The translations under genes and the position numbers were made by a program. From assembly GCA_947469815.1 (NCBI GenBank), contig CANIRI010000020.1, positions 1 through 16,370 on the forward strand: a stretch of 16,370 nt of DNA, in the 5' to 3' direction. This DNA is from Comamonadaceae bacterium (lineage in GTDB: Bacteria > Pseudomonadota > Gammaproteobacteria > Burkholderiales > Burkholderiaceae_C). Below are positions 1-9,981 of the stretch, in pieces. A model generated the notes under the pieces. The model was given only the letters and a program-made list of their open reading frames with translations. It did no database searches and was not told the origin of the DNA. Positions within the stretch are counted from its first letter, which is position 1, and each line of letters opens with the position of its first letter.

Positions 1-298
1 AGAGCGCATAGGGCCGTGCGTACACCAGGCTCACCAGCACAGCCAAACTGGCAAAACATTTCAGCCAGGCGCTCATGCTGTCACTCACCACCATATTGGA
101 AAAGCCATACAAGGTGAAGCCGGACGCGCCAAAAAAAGCCTCTATGGCGGCTATGGCCAACAGGGTTCCAAGGGACAAAACATAGGTCAGCGTGCGCAGC
201 GGGGACTTCACGCCCAGATCCACCAGGGCGATCACGCAGGCCATCACAAGCAGCAAAGCCTCCGGGAAAACCGCAATCCAACTGGCTTGGTCAATCAT
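1..298 (-). CDS. nuoN: NADH-quinone oxidoreductase subunit N (partial, 3' end missing)
   Basis: This is the N-terminal 99 codons of NuoN, an antiporter-like proton-channel subunit in the membrane arm of complex I; the gene runs off the left edge. The ATG is at 298, 10 nt after the nuoM stop, with only a weak GA-rich ribosome-binding site (TTGAGAGAC). The translation begins MIDQASWIAVFPEALLLVMA and continues through hydrophobic stretches at about residues 5-27 and 36-55, then a segment with S-D-S-M-S-A-W-L, which fits the start of the NuoN/ND2 family. The identity rests on this fit and on its place as the last gene of the nuoA-N order. The catalytic lysines and glutamate lie beyond the edge, so they cannot be checked. 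A 66-residue reading frame in this interval is a shadow in another frame. Confidence 0.93.
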   Translation of the reverse strand, partial: MIDQASWIAVFPEALLLVMACVIALVDLGVKSPLRTLTYVLSLGTLLAIAAIEAFFGASGFTLYGFSNMVVSDSMSAWLKCFASLAVLVSLVYARPYAL

Positions 299-308
299 GC
301 TGTGTCTC

Positions 309-1799
309 TCAATTCAGTGGCACTGCGGCAATTTTCGAAACTGCCACATGCTGCAGCAGCGCGGCCACAGAAGCGTCCATCACGTCGGTGAAGGGCTTGG
401 GATAGATGCCCATACCGAGCACTGCCACGGCCAATATCGCCATCACCAGGAATTCGCGCGCGCCAATGTCCTCCAGCGCAGCCACCTTGGCGTTTGCCAC
501 AGGCCCCAGGTACACCCGCTTGAACATCCACAAGGTGTACGCCGCACCGAAAATCAATGCGCTGGCTGCACCGAATCCGACCCAGAAGTTGGCTTTGACA
601 GCGGCCAGAATGACCATCCACTCGCCCACAAATCCTGCGGTCGCAGGCAGGCCGCAGTTGGCCATGGCAAACAAAAGCGCGAAGGCCGAAAATTTGGGCA
701 TGGTGTTGATCACACCGCCATAGGCACCAATCTCGCGTGAATGCACACGGTCGTACAAGACACCGATGCACAAGAACATAGCCGCTGAGACAAAACCATG
801 GGCGATCATCTGCACCAGGCCGCCAGACACACCCAAATCACTGAAGACAAAAAATCCCAGCGTGACAAAACCCATGTGCGCCACCGATGAGTAGGCCACC
901 AGTTTTTTCATGTCCTGCTGGACCATGGCAACCAGCCCCACATAGACCACCGCAATCAACGACAAGGTGATCATGAGCCCGGCCCACTCGTGCGCCGCGT
1001 CGGGCGCAATCGGCAGGGAAAAACGCAAAAATCCGTAAGCACCCAGCTTCAGCATGATGGCGGCCAGAACCGCAGATCCGCCGGTGGGCGCTTCCACGTG
1101 AACGTCCGGCAGCCAGGTATGCACAGGCCACATCGGCACCTTGACCGCAAAGGCCGCCAAAAATGCAAAAAACAAAAAGCTTTGTTCCGACCTGGACAGC
1201 GGCAAGGCATGCCAAGTCGCAAGATCAAAACTCCCAGAAGTCTGGATATACAGGTAAATCAACGCGACCAAGGTCAGCAGCGAGCCCAGCAAGGTGTACA
1301 GAAAAAACTTGAAGGCTGCGTAGATTTTGTTCGGCCCGCCCCAGATTCCGATGATCAGGTACATGGGGATCAATGTGGCCTCAAAGAACACATAGAACAG
1401 CATGCCATCGAGCGCGCAAAACACCCCGATCATCAAGCCCGACAGAATCAAAAATGCCGCCATGTACTGCTGCACCTTGGCGGTGATCGACTCCCAACTG
1501 GCGATCACCACCACCAGGTTGATGAAGGCGGTCAGCACAACAAACCACAGCGAAATACCGTCCACACCCAGGTGATAGTTGACGTTGAAGCGCTCAATCC
1601 ACGGCAGGTTCTCAGCGAATTGCATCGCCGCGCTGGCATTGTCAAACTCGGCGTAGATGGGCAAGGTGATGAGGAAACTCACCACAGCGCCCACCAAGGC
1701 GATCCAGCGGGTCGCGTTCGCTTGGTCATCCCGCCCGAAGGCCAGCAGGACCAACCCGAAGGCTATCGGGGTCCATATGGCAAGGCTCAAAAGTCCCAT
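309..1799 (-). CDS. nuoM: NADH-quinone oxidoreductase subunit M
   Basis: NuoM is one of three Mrp-antiporter-like proton-translocating subunits of the complex I membrane arm. The protein is 496 aa, against about 509 in E. coli, and is hydrophobic throughout with many predicted membrane helices. Conserved charged residues are visible: Glu140 in FYVFFEATLIP, Lys220 in AFAVKVPMWPVHTWLPD, and Lys251 in IMLKLGAYGF. These match the family's essential TM5 Glu and TM7/TM8 Lys residues. The open frame extends 26 codons further upstream into nuoL. I chose ATG at 1799 because the protein then begins MGLLSLAIWTPI as a first membrane helix and an AAGGAA ribosome-binding site sits just upstream. nuoL stops 11 nt before and nuoN starts 10 nt after. 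Confidence 0.97.
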   Translation of the reverse strand: MGLLSLAIWTPIAFGLVLLAFGRDDQANATRWIALVGAVVSFLITLPIYAEFDNASAAMQFAENLPWIERFNVNYHLGVDGISLWFVVLTAFINLVVVIASWESITAKVQQYMAAFLILSGLMIGVFCALDGMLFYVFFEATLIPMYLIIGIWGGPNKIYAAFKFFLYTLLGSLLTLVALIYLYIQTSGSFDLATWHALPLSRSEQSFLFFAFLAAFAVKVPMWPVHTWLPDVHVEAPTGGSAVLAAIMLKLGAYGFLRFSLPIAPDAAHEWAGLMITLSLIAVVYVGLVAMVQQDMKKLVAYSSVAHMGFVTLGFFVFSDLGVSGGLVQMIAHGFVSAAMFLCIGVLYDRVHSREIGAYGGVINTMPKFSAFALLFAMANCGLPATAGFVGEWMVILAAVKANFWVGFGAASALIFGAAYTLWMFKRVYLGPVANAKVAALEDIGAREFLVMAILAVAVLGMGIYPKPFTDVMDASVAALLQHVAVSKIAAVPLN

Positions 1800-1810
1800 G
1801 GGCAGATTCC

Positions 1811-3892
1811 TTAATTCCCGAAAAACGGAAGCCACGCCATCGAGGCCCGCAGCAGCAGCGCAAGCGGCCCGTGCCAAAGCGATACGGTCAGCAGCGCAAA
1901 AAGACCCAAGGCCATCACCAGCGCGTAGTGGTAGAGATAACCGGACTGGCCCCGGCGCACCCAGCTCGCCAGCATGGCCACGGTTTTCCAGGAACCATTG
2001 ACCAGGAAGCCATCGATCAAGCGGCGGTCACCGCCCTGCCAAAAAGCAATACCCAGCAAACGGGCACCACGCGCCAACACGTTCTCATTGAACCAATCGA
2101 AGTAGTACTTGTTCTCCAACACCACCACCACAGGCCGTAAAGCGGCGCGGATAGCACGCGGAAGCGCCGGGTTGACGAGGTACATGTACCAGGCCGTGGC
2201 GACACCCGCAACGGCCAATACAAAGGGCAAGGTGGTCAGCGCATGTATTGCCATCGCCAAGGGCCCGTGGAAAGCCTCTGCAAGACCATGCATCGCGTGG
2301 TGCGTGTCTGCGTTGACATGGATCGCGTCGGACAAGAAATCGCCGAACAGCAAGGGCTCGATCGTCAGATACCCAATGAGCACCGAGGGAATGGCCAGCA
2401 GGATCAGCGGCAGGGTGACCACCCAGGGCGACTCGTGGGGCGCGTGTGAGCCGTGCGCGTCGTGGTGTCCATGACCATCGTGGTCGGCGTGGTGGCTGTC
2501 CGGGTTCTGGTCGTAGCGCTCGGCACCGTGGAACACCAGAAAATACATGCGGAAGGAATAAAAAGCGGTGACAAACACGCCCGCCAGCACAGCGAAACTG
2601 GCGAAACCGGCCGCCGGCAAATGGCTCTCCGCTACCGCTTCAATGATGCTGTCTTTGGAATAAAAGCCCGAGAACAGGGGCGTGCCGATAAGCGCCAATG
2701 ATCCCAACAAAGAGGTTAACCACGTGATGGGCATGTACTTGCGCACGCCACCCATCCAGCGGATATCTTGGTTGTGGTGCATGCCCATGATGACCGAGCC
2801 CGCACCCAGAAACAGCAAGGCCTTGAAGAAAGCATGGGTCATCAGGTGAAAAAGCGCGACCGAGTAGGCTGATGCGCCCAAGGCCACCGTCATGTAGCCC
2901 AGTTGGGACAGCGTGGAATACGCGACCACCCGCTTGATGTCATTTTGGATGATGCCCAGAAAGCCCATGAACAAGGCGGTGATGGCCCCGACCACCAGCA
3001 CCAGGTTCAAAGCGGCATCCGACAGCTCGAACAAGGGCGACATCCGCGACACCATGAAAATACCGGCCGTCACCATGGTGGCGGCGTGGATCAAGGCCGA
3101 AATCGGGGTCGGGCCTTCCATGGAATCCGGCAACCACACGTGGAGCGGGAACTGGGCCGATTTACCCATAGCGCCGATGAACAGGCAGATACAAATCACC
3201 GTCAGCAAGGACCACGAAGTACCCGGCAGCGTCAGCGGGACCAGGGCCTGGGTTTGGGCAAAGACTTCCGTGTAATTCAGGCTGCCGGTGAACGCGGCAA
3301 TGAGGCCGATACCCAGAATGAAGCCGAAATCGCCAACCCGGTTGACCAAAAAGGCTTTCATGTTGGCGAAGATGGCAGTTGGCTTGTTGAACCAAAACCC
3401 GATCAACAGATACGACACCAGCCCGACCGCCTCCCACCCGAAGAACAACTGCAAGAGGTTGTTGCTCATCACCAGCATCAGCATGGAAAAAGTGAACAGG
3501 GAGATGTAGGCAAAGAAGCGGTTGTAGCCCTCATCCTCGTGCATGTAACCGATGGTGTAAATGTGCACCATCAGCGAGACGAAGGTGACTACGCACATCA
3601 TCATGGCGGTCAAGCCATCCACCAGAAAACCGATCTCCATCTGCAGCGTGCCAACAGTCATCCACTGGTAGATAGTCTGGTTAAAACGTGCGCCCTCGGT
3701 GGCCACGCTGTGCAATGTCATGGCCGACAAGATGAAAGAAATCAAAACGCCCAAAATGGCCAGGCTGTGGGTGGTACGGCGCCCAATCCAGTTGCCGCCC
3801 AAGCGGGTGCCCAGCACGCCGGCCAGCAAAGCACCGGCCAGCGGGGCCAGGGGAACGGCCAGCAATACCGTGGAGGACAAGGTTTGGCTCAT
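1811..3892 (-). CDS. nuoL: NADH-quinone oxidoreductase subunit L
   Basis: NuoL is the distal proton-channel subunit of complex I, carrying the long lateral helix at its C-terminus. At 693 aa it is longer than E. coli NuoL (613 aa). Core features are present: Glu154 in FFGWEAVGLVSYLLIGFW, Lys244 in GAMGKSAQFPLHVWLPD, and the GPTPISALIHAATMVTAG motif at 260-277. The extra length is partly a His-rich loop at residues 467-486, with nine His between two membrane segments, and a second His-containing stretch near 525-542. The ATG at 3892 gives MSQTLSSTVLLAVPLAPL, and it lies 4 nt after the nuoK stop with a modest AAGGGC site inside nuoK. A 334-codon frame on the opposite strand here is a compositional shadow. 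Confidence 0.97.
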   Translation of the reverse strand: MSQTLSSTVLLAVPLAPLAGALLAGVLGTRLGGNWIGRRTTHSLAILGVLISFILSAMTLHSVATEGARFNQTIYQWMTVGTLQMEIGFLVDGLTAMMMCVVTFVSLMVHIYTIGYMHEDEGYNRFFAYISLFTFSMLMLVMSNNLLQLFFGWEAVGLVSYLLIGFWFNKPTAIFANMKAFLVNRVGDFGFILGIGLIAAFTGSLNYTEVFAQTQALVPLTLPGTSWSLLTVICICLFIGAMGKSAQFPLHVWLPDSMEGPTPISALIHAATMVTAGIFMVSRMSPLFELSDAALNLVLVVGAITALFMGFLGIIQNDIKRVVAYSTLSQLGYMTVALGASAYSVALFHLMTHAFFKALLFLGAGSVIMGMHHNQDIRWMGGVRKYMPITWLTSLLGSLALIGTPLFSGFYSKDSIIEAVAESHLPAAGFASFAVLAGVFVTAFYSFRMYFLVFHGAERYDQNPDSHHADHDGHGHHDAHGSHAPHESPWVVTLPLILLAIPSVLIGYLTIEPLLFGDFLSDAIHVNADTHHAMHGLAEAFHGPLAMAIHALTTLPFVLAVAGVATAWYMYLVNPALPRAIRAALRPVVVVLENKYYFDWFNENVLARGARLLGIAFWQGGDRRLIDGFLVNGSWKTVAMLASWVRRGQSGYLYHYALVMALGLFALLTVSLWHGPLALLLRASMAWLPFFGN

Positions 3893-3896
3893 CTGC

Positions 3897-4205
3897 TTAG
3901 CCCTTGAGGGTATTGAGTTCGTCCACGTTGATGCTGGATTTGTTACGGAATAAGAGCACCAGAATCGCCAGACCTATCGCCGCTTCCGCAGCGGCCACGG
4001 TGAGGATGAAGAACACGAAAATCTGTCCGTTCATGTCGTTGAGGTAGTGGGAGAACGCTACGAAATTGGTGTTCACTGCCAGCAGCATCAGCTCAATGGC
4101 CATCAACAACACAATGAGATTGCGCCGGTTCATGAAGATGCCGACGATGGACAGCGCGAACAGCACCGCGCCCAAAGAAAGAAAGTGACCCAATGTGACC
4201 GTCAT
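3897..4205 (-). CDS. nuoK: NADH-quinone oxidoreductase subunit K
   Basis: NuoK (ND4L homologue) is a small three-helix membrane subunit that forms part of the proton path next to NuoJ and NuoN. The 102-aa product matches the usual family length of about 100. Helices fall near residues 5-24, 29-50 and 62-86. The two essential membrane glutamates are visible: Glu38 in [13 protein letters not shown] and Glu74 in [11 protein letters not shown], corresponding to E36 and E72 of E. coli. The start codon overlaps the nuoJ stop as ATGA, which suggests translational coupling. nuoL follows after 4 nt. Confidence 0.97.
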   Translation of the reverse strand: MTVTLGHFLSLGAVLFALSIVGIFMNRRNLIVLLMAIELMLLAVNTNFVAFSHYLNDMNGQIFVFFILTVAAAEAAIGLAILVLLFRNKSSINVDELNTLKG

Positions 4206-4864
4206 GGTTTGACCCCTGGTGCGGGCGCAGCGGCTTCACCAGCCTCAGACGGCGGAGCCTGCGGCGCAGCGTCGACCCCGCTGGAATCCATCTTGAGTAC
4301 GGTCATCCGGTCTGAGGCGCGCACGCGGACCTGCTCGCCAGGGCTCACATACTTGCTGTCTTTGCGCGCACGCAGCGTCAGCGCAATGGCAGCAATCATG
4401 GCCACCAACAAAATGGCCGCAGCAATTTCCACCGGGTACAGGTATTCGGAATAGAGCAGCTGGCCCAGCTGCATCGTGTTGGGCAGATCCGATGCCGCTT
4501 GCGGCGCTGGCGCAGCCACCCGAAAGCCGCCCATCAAGACTGCAGACATCTCCAGCGCCATCACCACACCCAGCAGCGCAATCAAGGGGAAATGCACCCA
4601 GAATCCTTCGCGCAAGGCCTCGACGTTGATATCCATCATCATCACCACGAAGAGGAAGAGCACCATCACAGCGCCCACGTACACCAGCACCAAGGTGATC
4701 GATAAAAATTCAGCGCCCAGCAGCATCCACACCATCGATGCCTGGAAAAAAGTCAGCACCAGGTACAAGGCCGCGTGAACCGGATTGCGCGATGTGATCA
4801 CACGGAATGCCGCAAACAACAGCACCGTTGAAAACAGATAGAACAGTCCGGTGGTGGTACTCAT
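4202..4864 (-). CDS. nuoJ: NADH-quinone oxidoreductase subunit J
   Basis: NuoJ (ND6 homologue) is a membrane subunit between the quinone site and the antiporter-like subunits. The product is 220 aa with about five membrane helices. The conserved third helix, [16 protein letters not shown] at 61-76, carries the glycine that permits the pi-bulge known in this family. After the last helix (about 147-166) there is a soluble tail of about 50 residues, the end of which is rich in Ala and Pro. This makes the protein longer than E. coli NuoJ (184 aa). I chose ATG 4864 ([11 protein letters not shown]); a TTG nine bases upstream is also in frame but has its only GAAAG-like site too close. The stop overlaps the nuoK start (ATGA). 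Confidence 0.95.
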   Translation of the reverse strand: MSTTTGLFYLFSTVLLFAAFRVITSRNPVHAALYLVLTFFQASMVWMLLGAEFLSITLVLVYVGAVMVLFLFVVMMMDINVEALREGFWVHFPLIALLGVVMALEMSAVLMGGFRVAAPAPQAASDLPNTMQLGQLLYSEYLYPVEIAAAILLVAMIAAIALTLRARKDSKYVSPGEQVRVRASDRMTVLKMDSSGVDAAPQAPPSEAGEAAAPAPGVKP

Positions 4865-4888
4865 AGCAGACAACTTTCGGGCGGTGTA

Positions 4889-5410
4889 CTAGCGGTATTT
4901 GGCATCGGCTTGTTTGGCTTGGGCAATCTCGCCCTCGTAGCGATCGCCCACGGCCAGCAGCATGTCTTTGGTGAAATACAAATCACCGCGTTTTTCGCCG
5001 TGGTATTCCAGGATGTGGGTCTCGACAATCGAGTCGACCGGGCAACTTTCTTCGCAAAAGCCACAAAAAATGCACTTGGTCAGATCAATGTCGTAGCGGG
5101 TGGTGCGGCGCGATCCGTCGTCGCGCACCTCGGACTCGATGGTGATGGCCATGGCCGGACACACTGCCTCGCACAACTTGCAGGCGATGCAACGCTCTTC
5201 TCCGTTTTCATAACGGCGCAGCGCATGCAGGCCCCGGAAACGCGGGGAAATCGGCGTTTTTTCTTCCGGAAACTGCACCGTGACTTTGCGACGGAACAGG
5301 TAACGCCCGGTCAGCGCCATGCCCTTGAACAACTCGATCAGCAGGAAGCTGTAGAGAAAATCCTTCAGCGAAAAGGGCGCCGGTTTGTGGGTAACGAAAT
5401 GGTTTGCCAT
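4889..5410 (-). CDS. nuoI: NADH-quinone oxidoreductase subunit I (ferredoxin-like)
   Basis: NuoI holds the two [4Fe-4S] clusters N6a and N6b that carry electrons from NuoG to cluster N2 in NuoB. The 173-aa product has two classical motifs: C74-x2-C77-x2-C80-x3-C84-P and C113-x2-C116-x2-C119-x3-C123-P. An N-terminal amphipathic segment ([21 protein letters not shown], about 15-35) is the usual anchor to the membrane arm. The open frame extends 32 codons upstream into nuoH. ATG 5410 ([10 protein letters not shown]) was preferred because it lies 11 nt after the nuoH stop and has GAAGGCGG upstream. nuoJ follows after a 24-nt gap, one of the longer gaps in the operon. Confidence 0.97.
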   Translation of the reverse strand: MANHFVTHKPAPFSLKDFLYSFLLIELFKGMALTGRYLFRRKVTVQFPEEKTPISPRFRGLHALRRYENGEERCIACKLCEAVCPAMAITIESEVRDDGSRRTTRYDIDLTKCIFCGFCEESCPVDSIVETHILEYHGEKRGDLYFTKDMLLAVGDRYEGEIAQAKQADAKYR

Positions 5411-5421
5411 GGTGCCCGCCT

Positions 5422-6498
5422 TCACTTCCAAATGGTCCATGAGGTCTGCATCCACAGACCGACAACGACCAACCAAATCAGGGTGACGGGGATGAAGACC
5501 TTCCATCCCAAACGCATGATCTGGTCATAGCGAAAACGCGGGAACGTAGCGCGCACCCAGATGAACAGGCTGACCACGGCAAAGGTTTTGACGCCCAGCC
5601 AAATCCATCCGGGGATCCAGTCCAGCGCGGCCACCGGCGCAATCCAACCGCCCAAAAACATGACTGCGGCCAGAATGGACACCAGCCACATATTGGCGTA
5701 TTCGGCCAGGTAGAACATCGCGTAGGACATGCCGGAGTACTCGACCATATGCCCGGCCACGATCTCTGCTTCACCCTCGACCACGTCAAATGGGTGGCGG
5801 TTGGTCTCTGCCATCCCTGATATGACATAGACCACAAAAATCGGCAACAGTGGCAACCAATTCCAGGACAAAAAGTTCAACCCCTGGCTGGCAAACATGC
5901 CCTCGCCTTGCGCCACCACAATCGCCGTCATGTTCATGCTGCCGGTGACCATCAAGACCACAACCAGGCAGAAACCCATGGCAATTTCATAACTCACCAT
6001 TTGGGCGGAGGCCCGCAGCGCGCCCAGGAACGAGTACTTGGAATTCGATGCCCAACCCGCAATCACCACGCCATACACCTCCATGGAGGTGATCGCCATC
6101 ACGAATAGCAGTCCGGCGTTGACGTTGGCCAGCGCCACATCCGGGCCAAAAGGCACGACCGCCCAGGCTGCCATCGCGGGCATGATGGTCATCACCGGCC
6201 CAATAAAAAACAGGCCCTTGCTGGCTTGGGTGGGGACCAAAATCTCTTTGGTCAAGAGCTTGAGCGCATCGGCAATCGGCTGCAACAAACCCCAGGGGCC
6301 GACGCGGTTGGGGCCGATACGGACCTGCATCCAACCCAAAAATTTCCGCTCCCACAAGGTCAGATAAGCCACCGCGCCCAAGAGCGGCAACAACACCAGC
6401 AGAATTTTCAGCAAAGTCCACAGAACAGGCCAGGCCACAGCCGTCCACCCGTAGGAAGCAGACAGGCCTAAACCGGCGGCGTAGAGCATGTCACCCAC
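5422..6498 (-). CDS. nuoH: NADH-quinone oxidoreductase subunit H
   Basis: NuoH (ND1 homologue) is the membrane subunit forming the entry to the quinone chamber. With the start chosen here it is 358 aa with about eight membrane helices. Family motifs are clear: [23 protein letters not shown] (about 47-69), then [15 protein letters not shown], then [20 protein letters not shown] (about 230-249) followed by HMVEYSG. There are three in-frame starts. GTG 6498 (VGDMLYAAG) has GGAGGTG six bases upstream and overlaps the nuoG end by 8 nt. ATG 6489 (MLYAAG) lies 1 nt after the nuoG stop but is 15 nt from the same site. ATG 6525 has poor spacing and would overlap nuoG more. I favour 6498; 6489 (355 aa) is a real alternative. 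Confidence 0.95.
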   Translation of the reverse strand: MGDMLYAAGLGLSASYGWTAVAWPVLWTLLKILLVLLPLLGAVAYLTLWERKFLGWMQVRIGPNRVGPWGLLQPIADALKLLTKEILVPTQASKGLFFIGPVMTIMPAMAAWAVVPFGPDVALANVNAGLLFVMAITSMEVYGVVIAGWASNSKYSFLGALRASAQMVSYEIAMGFCLVVVLMVTGSMNMTAIVVAQGEGMFASQGLNFLSWNWLPLLPIFVVYVISGMAETNRHPFDVVEGEAEIVAGHMVEYSGMSYAMFYLAEYANMWLVSILAAVMFLGGWIAPVAALDWIPGWIWLGVKTFAVVSLFIWVRATFPRFRYDQIMRLGWKVFIPVTLIWLVVVGLWMQTSWTIWK

Positions 6499-8617
6499 GG
6501 CGGGCACCTCCAGCGCCTTGGGCATCCGCCGTCATTTGCAAGGAACTGGCCCGCCGCACCAATGCGTCTAAGCCATAAATCGGGGCTACGCATGGGGTTA
6601 CCGTGCTGGCGCTGAAATCAGGGTGCGCGGGCGCTGCGTTATTCAATCGTGAGGCATCGACCATGGCGGGGATGCCATCGGCGGGAAAAATGCTTTTCAA
6701 GACATCTTGCGCGGAATCGAATTCAAAACCAGTCAGACCCAGCATATTGCCCAGCACGCGCCAGACTTTCCACGCCGGACGCGCATCGCCCAAGGGGCGC
6801 ACCACCGCGTGGAAACTTTGGATGCGGCCTTCGGCATTCACAAATGTGCCGGGGGCCTCGGTGAACGGAGCGATGGGCAGCAGCACGTCGGCGCAGTCCA
6901 GGTTGGCCTTGAACGGGCTGAGCGACACCACCATCTGGGCCTTGGCAATCTGGGCGACCGCATTCGCACCGCCCGCACTGTCCTGCCCCGGCTCGACCTG
7001 CATCAGGAAGACGGCCTTCAAGCCGCCCGCCAACATGGCAGCGGCATCCATGCCGTCAGTCTGCGGCATGGCACCCACCAACTGGGCACCCACGGTGTTC
7101 GCGGCCTCGCCCAAATAACCCACCGTGGAGCCGGTTTGCTCGGCAATCCAGTTGGCCACCGCCAGCAGCGCAGCAGCGCGGGGGTGGTGGGCAGCAGCAT
7201 TGCCCAATAGAACGGCTTTGCAGGTCCCACCGCGCAAAGAGAGCGCAATCGCCTTGGCTTGCATGTCGGGTGCGCCACCGAAAGGACATGCAACACCCAA
7301 TTCGTTGGCAAGGGCGAATGCCACATTGCTCAAGTGGGCCAGCCAATCGGCCGGCGACGCCACATAGGCATTAGCCACCGGCATGGCCCATTGGGGCGGC
7401 GCGTCCGCGATGGTGTTGAGTTGGCAGCCGTTGCGCACCGACTGGCGGATGCGCTGGGCGAACAGGGGATGGTCCTTGCGCAGATTGGAGCCCACGACCA
7501 AGGCGCGGTCCAAACGGCTCAAATCGGCGATAGGCATGCCCAGATAGCGGACGCCGGGCGCGGTCGTGAATTCGGCGTGGCGCAGGCGGTGGTCCATGTT
7601 GTCGCTGCCCAGGGCTCGCATCAGCTTGGTTGCCAGGTGCAATTCTTCGAGAGTGCTGTGCGGACTGAGCAGTGCCCCCACAGAGCGCGCGCCGTTATCG
7701 GAAATGATGCTCTTGAGGCCTGTGGCCACATATTCCAACGCGGTTTGCCAGTCCACCGTGTTCCACACACCACCCTGCTTGATCATGGGCGCAGTGAGAC
7801 GATCCGGGCCGTTCAGTGCCTCGTAGGAGAAGCGGTCGCGGTCCGCGATCCAGCACTCGTTGACCGCTTCGTTTTCCAGAGGCACCACGCGCATGACCTG
7901 GTTGTTCTTGACCTGCACCACCAAATTCGCACCGGTGGAGTCGTGCGGGCTGATGGACTTGCGACGCGACAACTCCCAGGTGCGGGCGCTGTAGCGAAAA
8001 GGCTTGCTGGTCAGCGCGCCCACGGGGCAGATGTCAATCATGTTGCCTGACAGCTCCGAATCCACCGTGTCACCGACAAAGGTTTCAATCTCAGAGTGCT
8101 CGCCGCGGTGCGACATACCCAGCTCCATGACACCGGCAACTTCCTGGCCGAAGCGCACGCAACGGGTGCAATGGATACAGCGGCTCATTTCGCGCATGCT
8201 GATCAGCGGGCCCACGTCTTTGATAGCCACCACGCGCTTTTCTTCCTGGTAGCGCGACGACGAATCACCGTAGCCGACCGCCAGGTCTTGCAACTGGCAT
8301 TCGCCGCCCTGGTCGCAGATGGGGCAATCCAGGGGGTGGTTGATGAGCAAAAACTCCATCACCGATTGCTGCGCCTTGACAGCTTTATCGCTCTTGGTGC
8401 GAACCACCATGCCCTGGGTCACCGGCGTCGCGCAGGCCGGCATGGGCTTGGGGGCTTTTTCGATGTCCACCAGACACATGCGGCAATTGGCCGCAATACT
8501 GAGCTTCTTGTGGTAACAAAAATGGGGGATGTACGTACCCGCCTTTTCGGCGGCGTGCATCACCATGCTGCCTTCGAGCACTTCCACTTTTTTACCGTCG
8601 AGTTCGATTTCAACCAT
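6491..8617 (-). CDS. nuoG: NADH-quinone oxidoreductase subunit G
   Basis: NuoG is the largest peripheral-arm subunit, relaying electrons from NuoF to NuoI. The product is 708 aa. An N-terminal ferredoxin-like domain has C34, C45, C48 and C62 for the [2Fe-2S] cluster N1b. Next come H94-x3-C98-x2-C101-x5-C107 (cluster N5, with the unusual His ligand) and C147-x2-C150-x2-C153 plus C197 (N4). From about residue 215 on is a molybdopterin-oxidoreductase-like domain that is not catalytic in complex I. The extra [4Fe-4S] cluster N7 of E. coli and Thermus is absent: its Cys-rich segment is replaced by HDSTGANL at about 225-232. The ATG at 8617 lies 11 nt after the nuoF stop with TGAGGCG upstream. Confidence 0.97.
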   Translation of the reverse strand: MVEIELDGKKVEVLEGSMVMHAAEKAGTYIPHFCYHKKLSIAANCRMCLVDIEKAPKPMPACATPVTQGMVVRTKSDKAVKAQQSVMEFLLINHPLDCPICDQGGECQLQDLAVGYGDSSSRYQEEKRVVAIKDVGPLISMREMSRCIHCTRCVRFGQEVAGVMELGMSHRGEHSEIETFVGDTVDSELSGNMIDICPVGALTSKPFRYSARTWELSRRKSISPHDSTGANLVVQVKNNQVMRVVPLENEAVNECWIADRDRFSYEALNGPDRLTAPMIKQGGVWNTVDWQTALEYVATGLKSIISDNGARSVGALLSPHSTLEELHLATKLMRALGSDNMDHRLRHAEFTTAPGVRYLGMPIADLSRLDRALVVGSNLRKDHPLFAQRIRQSVRNGCQLNTIADAPPQWAMPVANAYVASPADWLAHLSNVAFALANELGVACPFGGAPDMQAKAIALSLRGGTCKAVLLGNAAAHHPRAAALLAVANWIAEQTGSTVGYLGEAANTVGAQLVGAMPQTDGMDAAAMLAGGLKAVFLMQVEPGQDSAGGANAVAQIAKAQMVVSLSPFKANLDCADVLLPIAPFTEAPGTFVNAEGRIQSFHAVVRPLGDARPAWKVWRVLGNMLGLTGFEFDSAQDVLKSIFPADGIPAMVDASRLNNAAPAHPDFSASTVTPCVAPIYGLDALVRRASSLQMTADAQGAGGARRG
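6505..6511 (-). promoter_or_regulatory. ribosome-binding site deciding the nuoH start
   Basis: The minus strand reads GGAGGTG within the end of nuoG. It is 6 nt from an in-frame GTG (6498) and 15 nt from the in-frame ATG (6489). The spacing favours the GTG as the nuoH start. Confidence 0.6.
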
Positions 8618-8628
8618 GGTGGTGCGCC

Positions 8629-9981
8629 TCAGACATAGGCACCGACCACGCAGGTCTTGTGCTCAATGTGGTGTTCAAATTCCTGGCGGAAGTGCTTGAG
8701 CATGCCGCGCACGGGCATGGCCGCCGCATCGCCAAGGGCGCAAATAGTGCGGCCCATGATGTTGCCCGCAACGCTGTCCAGCAGCTCCAAATCGCTGGCG
8801 CGGCCGTGGCCGTTTTCAATGCGGTCGACCATGCGCCACAACCAACCCGTGCCTTCGCGGCATGGGGTGCACTGCCCGCAGGACTCATGCGAATAAAAGT
8901 AGGACAGCCGCTGCAAAGACTTGACCATGCAGCGGGTATCGTCCATCACGATCACCGCGCCTGAGCCCAACATGGAGCCCGCTTTGGCGATGGAGTCGTA
9001 GTCCATGGTGATGTCCATCATCATGGCGGCGGGTAAAACCGGTGCCGACGAACCGCCGGGTATTACCGCCTTGAGCGTGCGCCCGGGGCGCATGCCGCCC
9101 GCCAACTCCAGCAGCACCGGAAATGGCGTGCCCATCGGCACCTCGAAATTACCAGGGTGCTGCACATCACCGCTGACCGAGAAAATCTTGGTACCGCCGT
9201 TATTGGGCTTGCCGCAGGCCAGATAGGCCGCACCGCCGTTGCGGATGATCCACGGCACCGCTGCAAAAGTTTCCGTATTGTTGATCGTGGTCGGTTTGCC
9301 GTACAAACCATAGCTGGCAGGGAACGGTGGCTTGAAACGCGGCTGGCCCTTTTTGCCCTCCAGCGACTCCAACAGCGCCGTCTCTTCCCCGCAGATATAC
9401 GCACCAAAACCGTGGCTGGCGTGCAACTGGAAATTGAAAGCGCTGCCCAGGATCTTGTTACCCAGAAAGCCGGCGGCGCGGGCTTCTTCAAGCGCCGCTT
9501 CAAAGCGCTCATAGGTCGTGAAAATTTCACCGTGGATGTAGTTGTAGCCCACGCTGATACCCATGGCATAGGCAGCAATCGCCATGCCTTCGATCACTGC
9601 GTGCGGGTTGAACTGCATGATGTCGCGGTCTTTGCAGGTACCGGGCTCGCCCTCATCGGAATTGCAAACCAGGTACTTTTGACCGGGGAACTGGCGTGGC
9701 ATGAAACTCCATTTCAAGCCGGTCGGGAAACCCGCGCCGCCGCGTCCGCGCAAGCCCGACTCTTTGACCGTGGCAATCACCTGGTCTTGGGTCAAGCCTT
9801 CGCCACCGTCAGCCGCCAATATCTTGCGCAAGGCCTGGTATCCACCGCGCGCTTCATAGGCCGCAAGACCCCAATTGCTTCCATCCAGATCGGCCAGAAT
9901 CTGCGGCTGAATATGGCGACCGTGGAATGAACTCTCAGCGCCCGTGGCAGCAAAGCCGGCCAGCAGTTGTTCGATACTCAT
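8629..9981 (-). CDS. nuoF: NADH-quinone oxidoreductase subunit F (NADH- and FMN-binding)
   Basis: NuoF oxidises NADH and holds FMN and [4Fe-4S] cluster N3 at the tip of the peripheral arm in the cytoplasm. The 450-aa product has the FMN/NADH glycine-rich motif [16 protein letters not shown] (76-91) and [14 protein letters not shown] (107-120). It also has a second nucleotide-site stretch, [20 protein letters not shown] (195-214). The N3 ligands are C368-G-Q-C371-x2-C374 and C414. The open frame extends 82 codons upstream over nuoE, but ATG 9981 is decided by a near-perfect AAGGAGGTG ribosome-binding site and the family-like start [10 protein letters not shown]. It overlaps the nuoE stop as ATGA. 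Confidence 0.98.
   Translation of the reverse strand: MSIEQLLAGFAATGAESSFHGRHIQPQILADLDGSNWGLAAYEARGGYQALRKILAADGGEGLTQDQVIATVKESGLRGRGGAGFPTGLKWSFMPRQFPGQKYLVCNSDEGEPGTCKDRDIMQFNPHAVIEGMAIAAYAMGISVGYNYIHGEIFTTYERFEAALEEARAAGFLGNKILGSAFNFQLHASHGFGAYICGEETALLESLEGKKGQPRFKPPFPASYGLYGKPTTINNTETFAAVPWIIRNGGAAYLACGKPNNGGTKIFSVSGDVQHPGNFEVPMGTPFPVLLELAGGMRPGRTLKAVIPGGSSAPVLPAAMMMDITMDYDSIAKAGSMLGSGAVIVMDDTRCMVKSLQRLSYFYSHESCGQCTPCREGTGWLWRMVDRIENGHGRASDLELLDSVAGNIMGRTICALGDAAAMPVRGMLKHFRQEFEHHIEHKTCVVGAYV

Noticed and set aside
990..1814. A 274-codon plus-strand open frame opposite nuoM.
   Set aside because: It is an antisense shadow with low-complexity basic and Gln/His-rich composition and no family match that I recognise.
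2903..3907. A 334-codon open frame on the plus strand opposite nuoL.
   Set aside because: It lies fully antisense to a clear NuoL. It is rich in Gln, His, Arg and Gly as expected from a reversed membrane-protein gene and shows no recognisable domain.
7259..8050. A 263-codon plus-strand open frame opposite nuoG.
   Set aside because: The opposite strand is a well-conserved NuoG with intact cluster ligands, so this frame is a by-product of GC-rich codon use.
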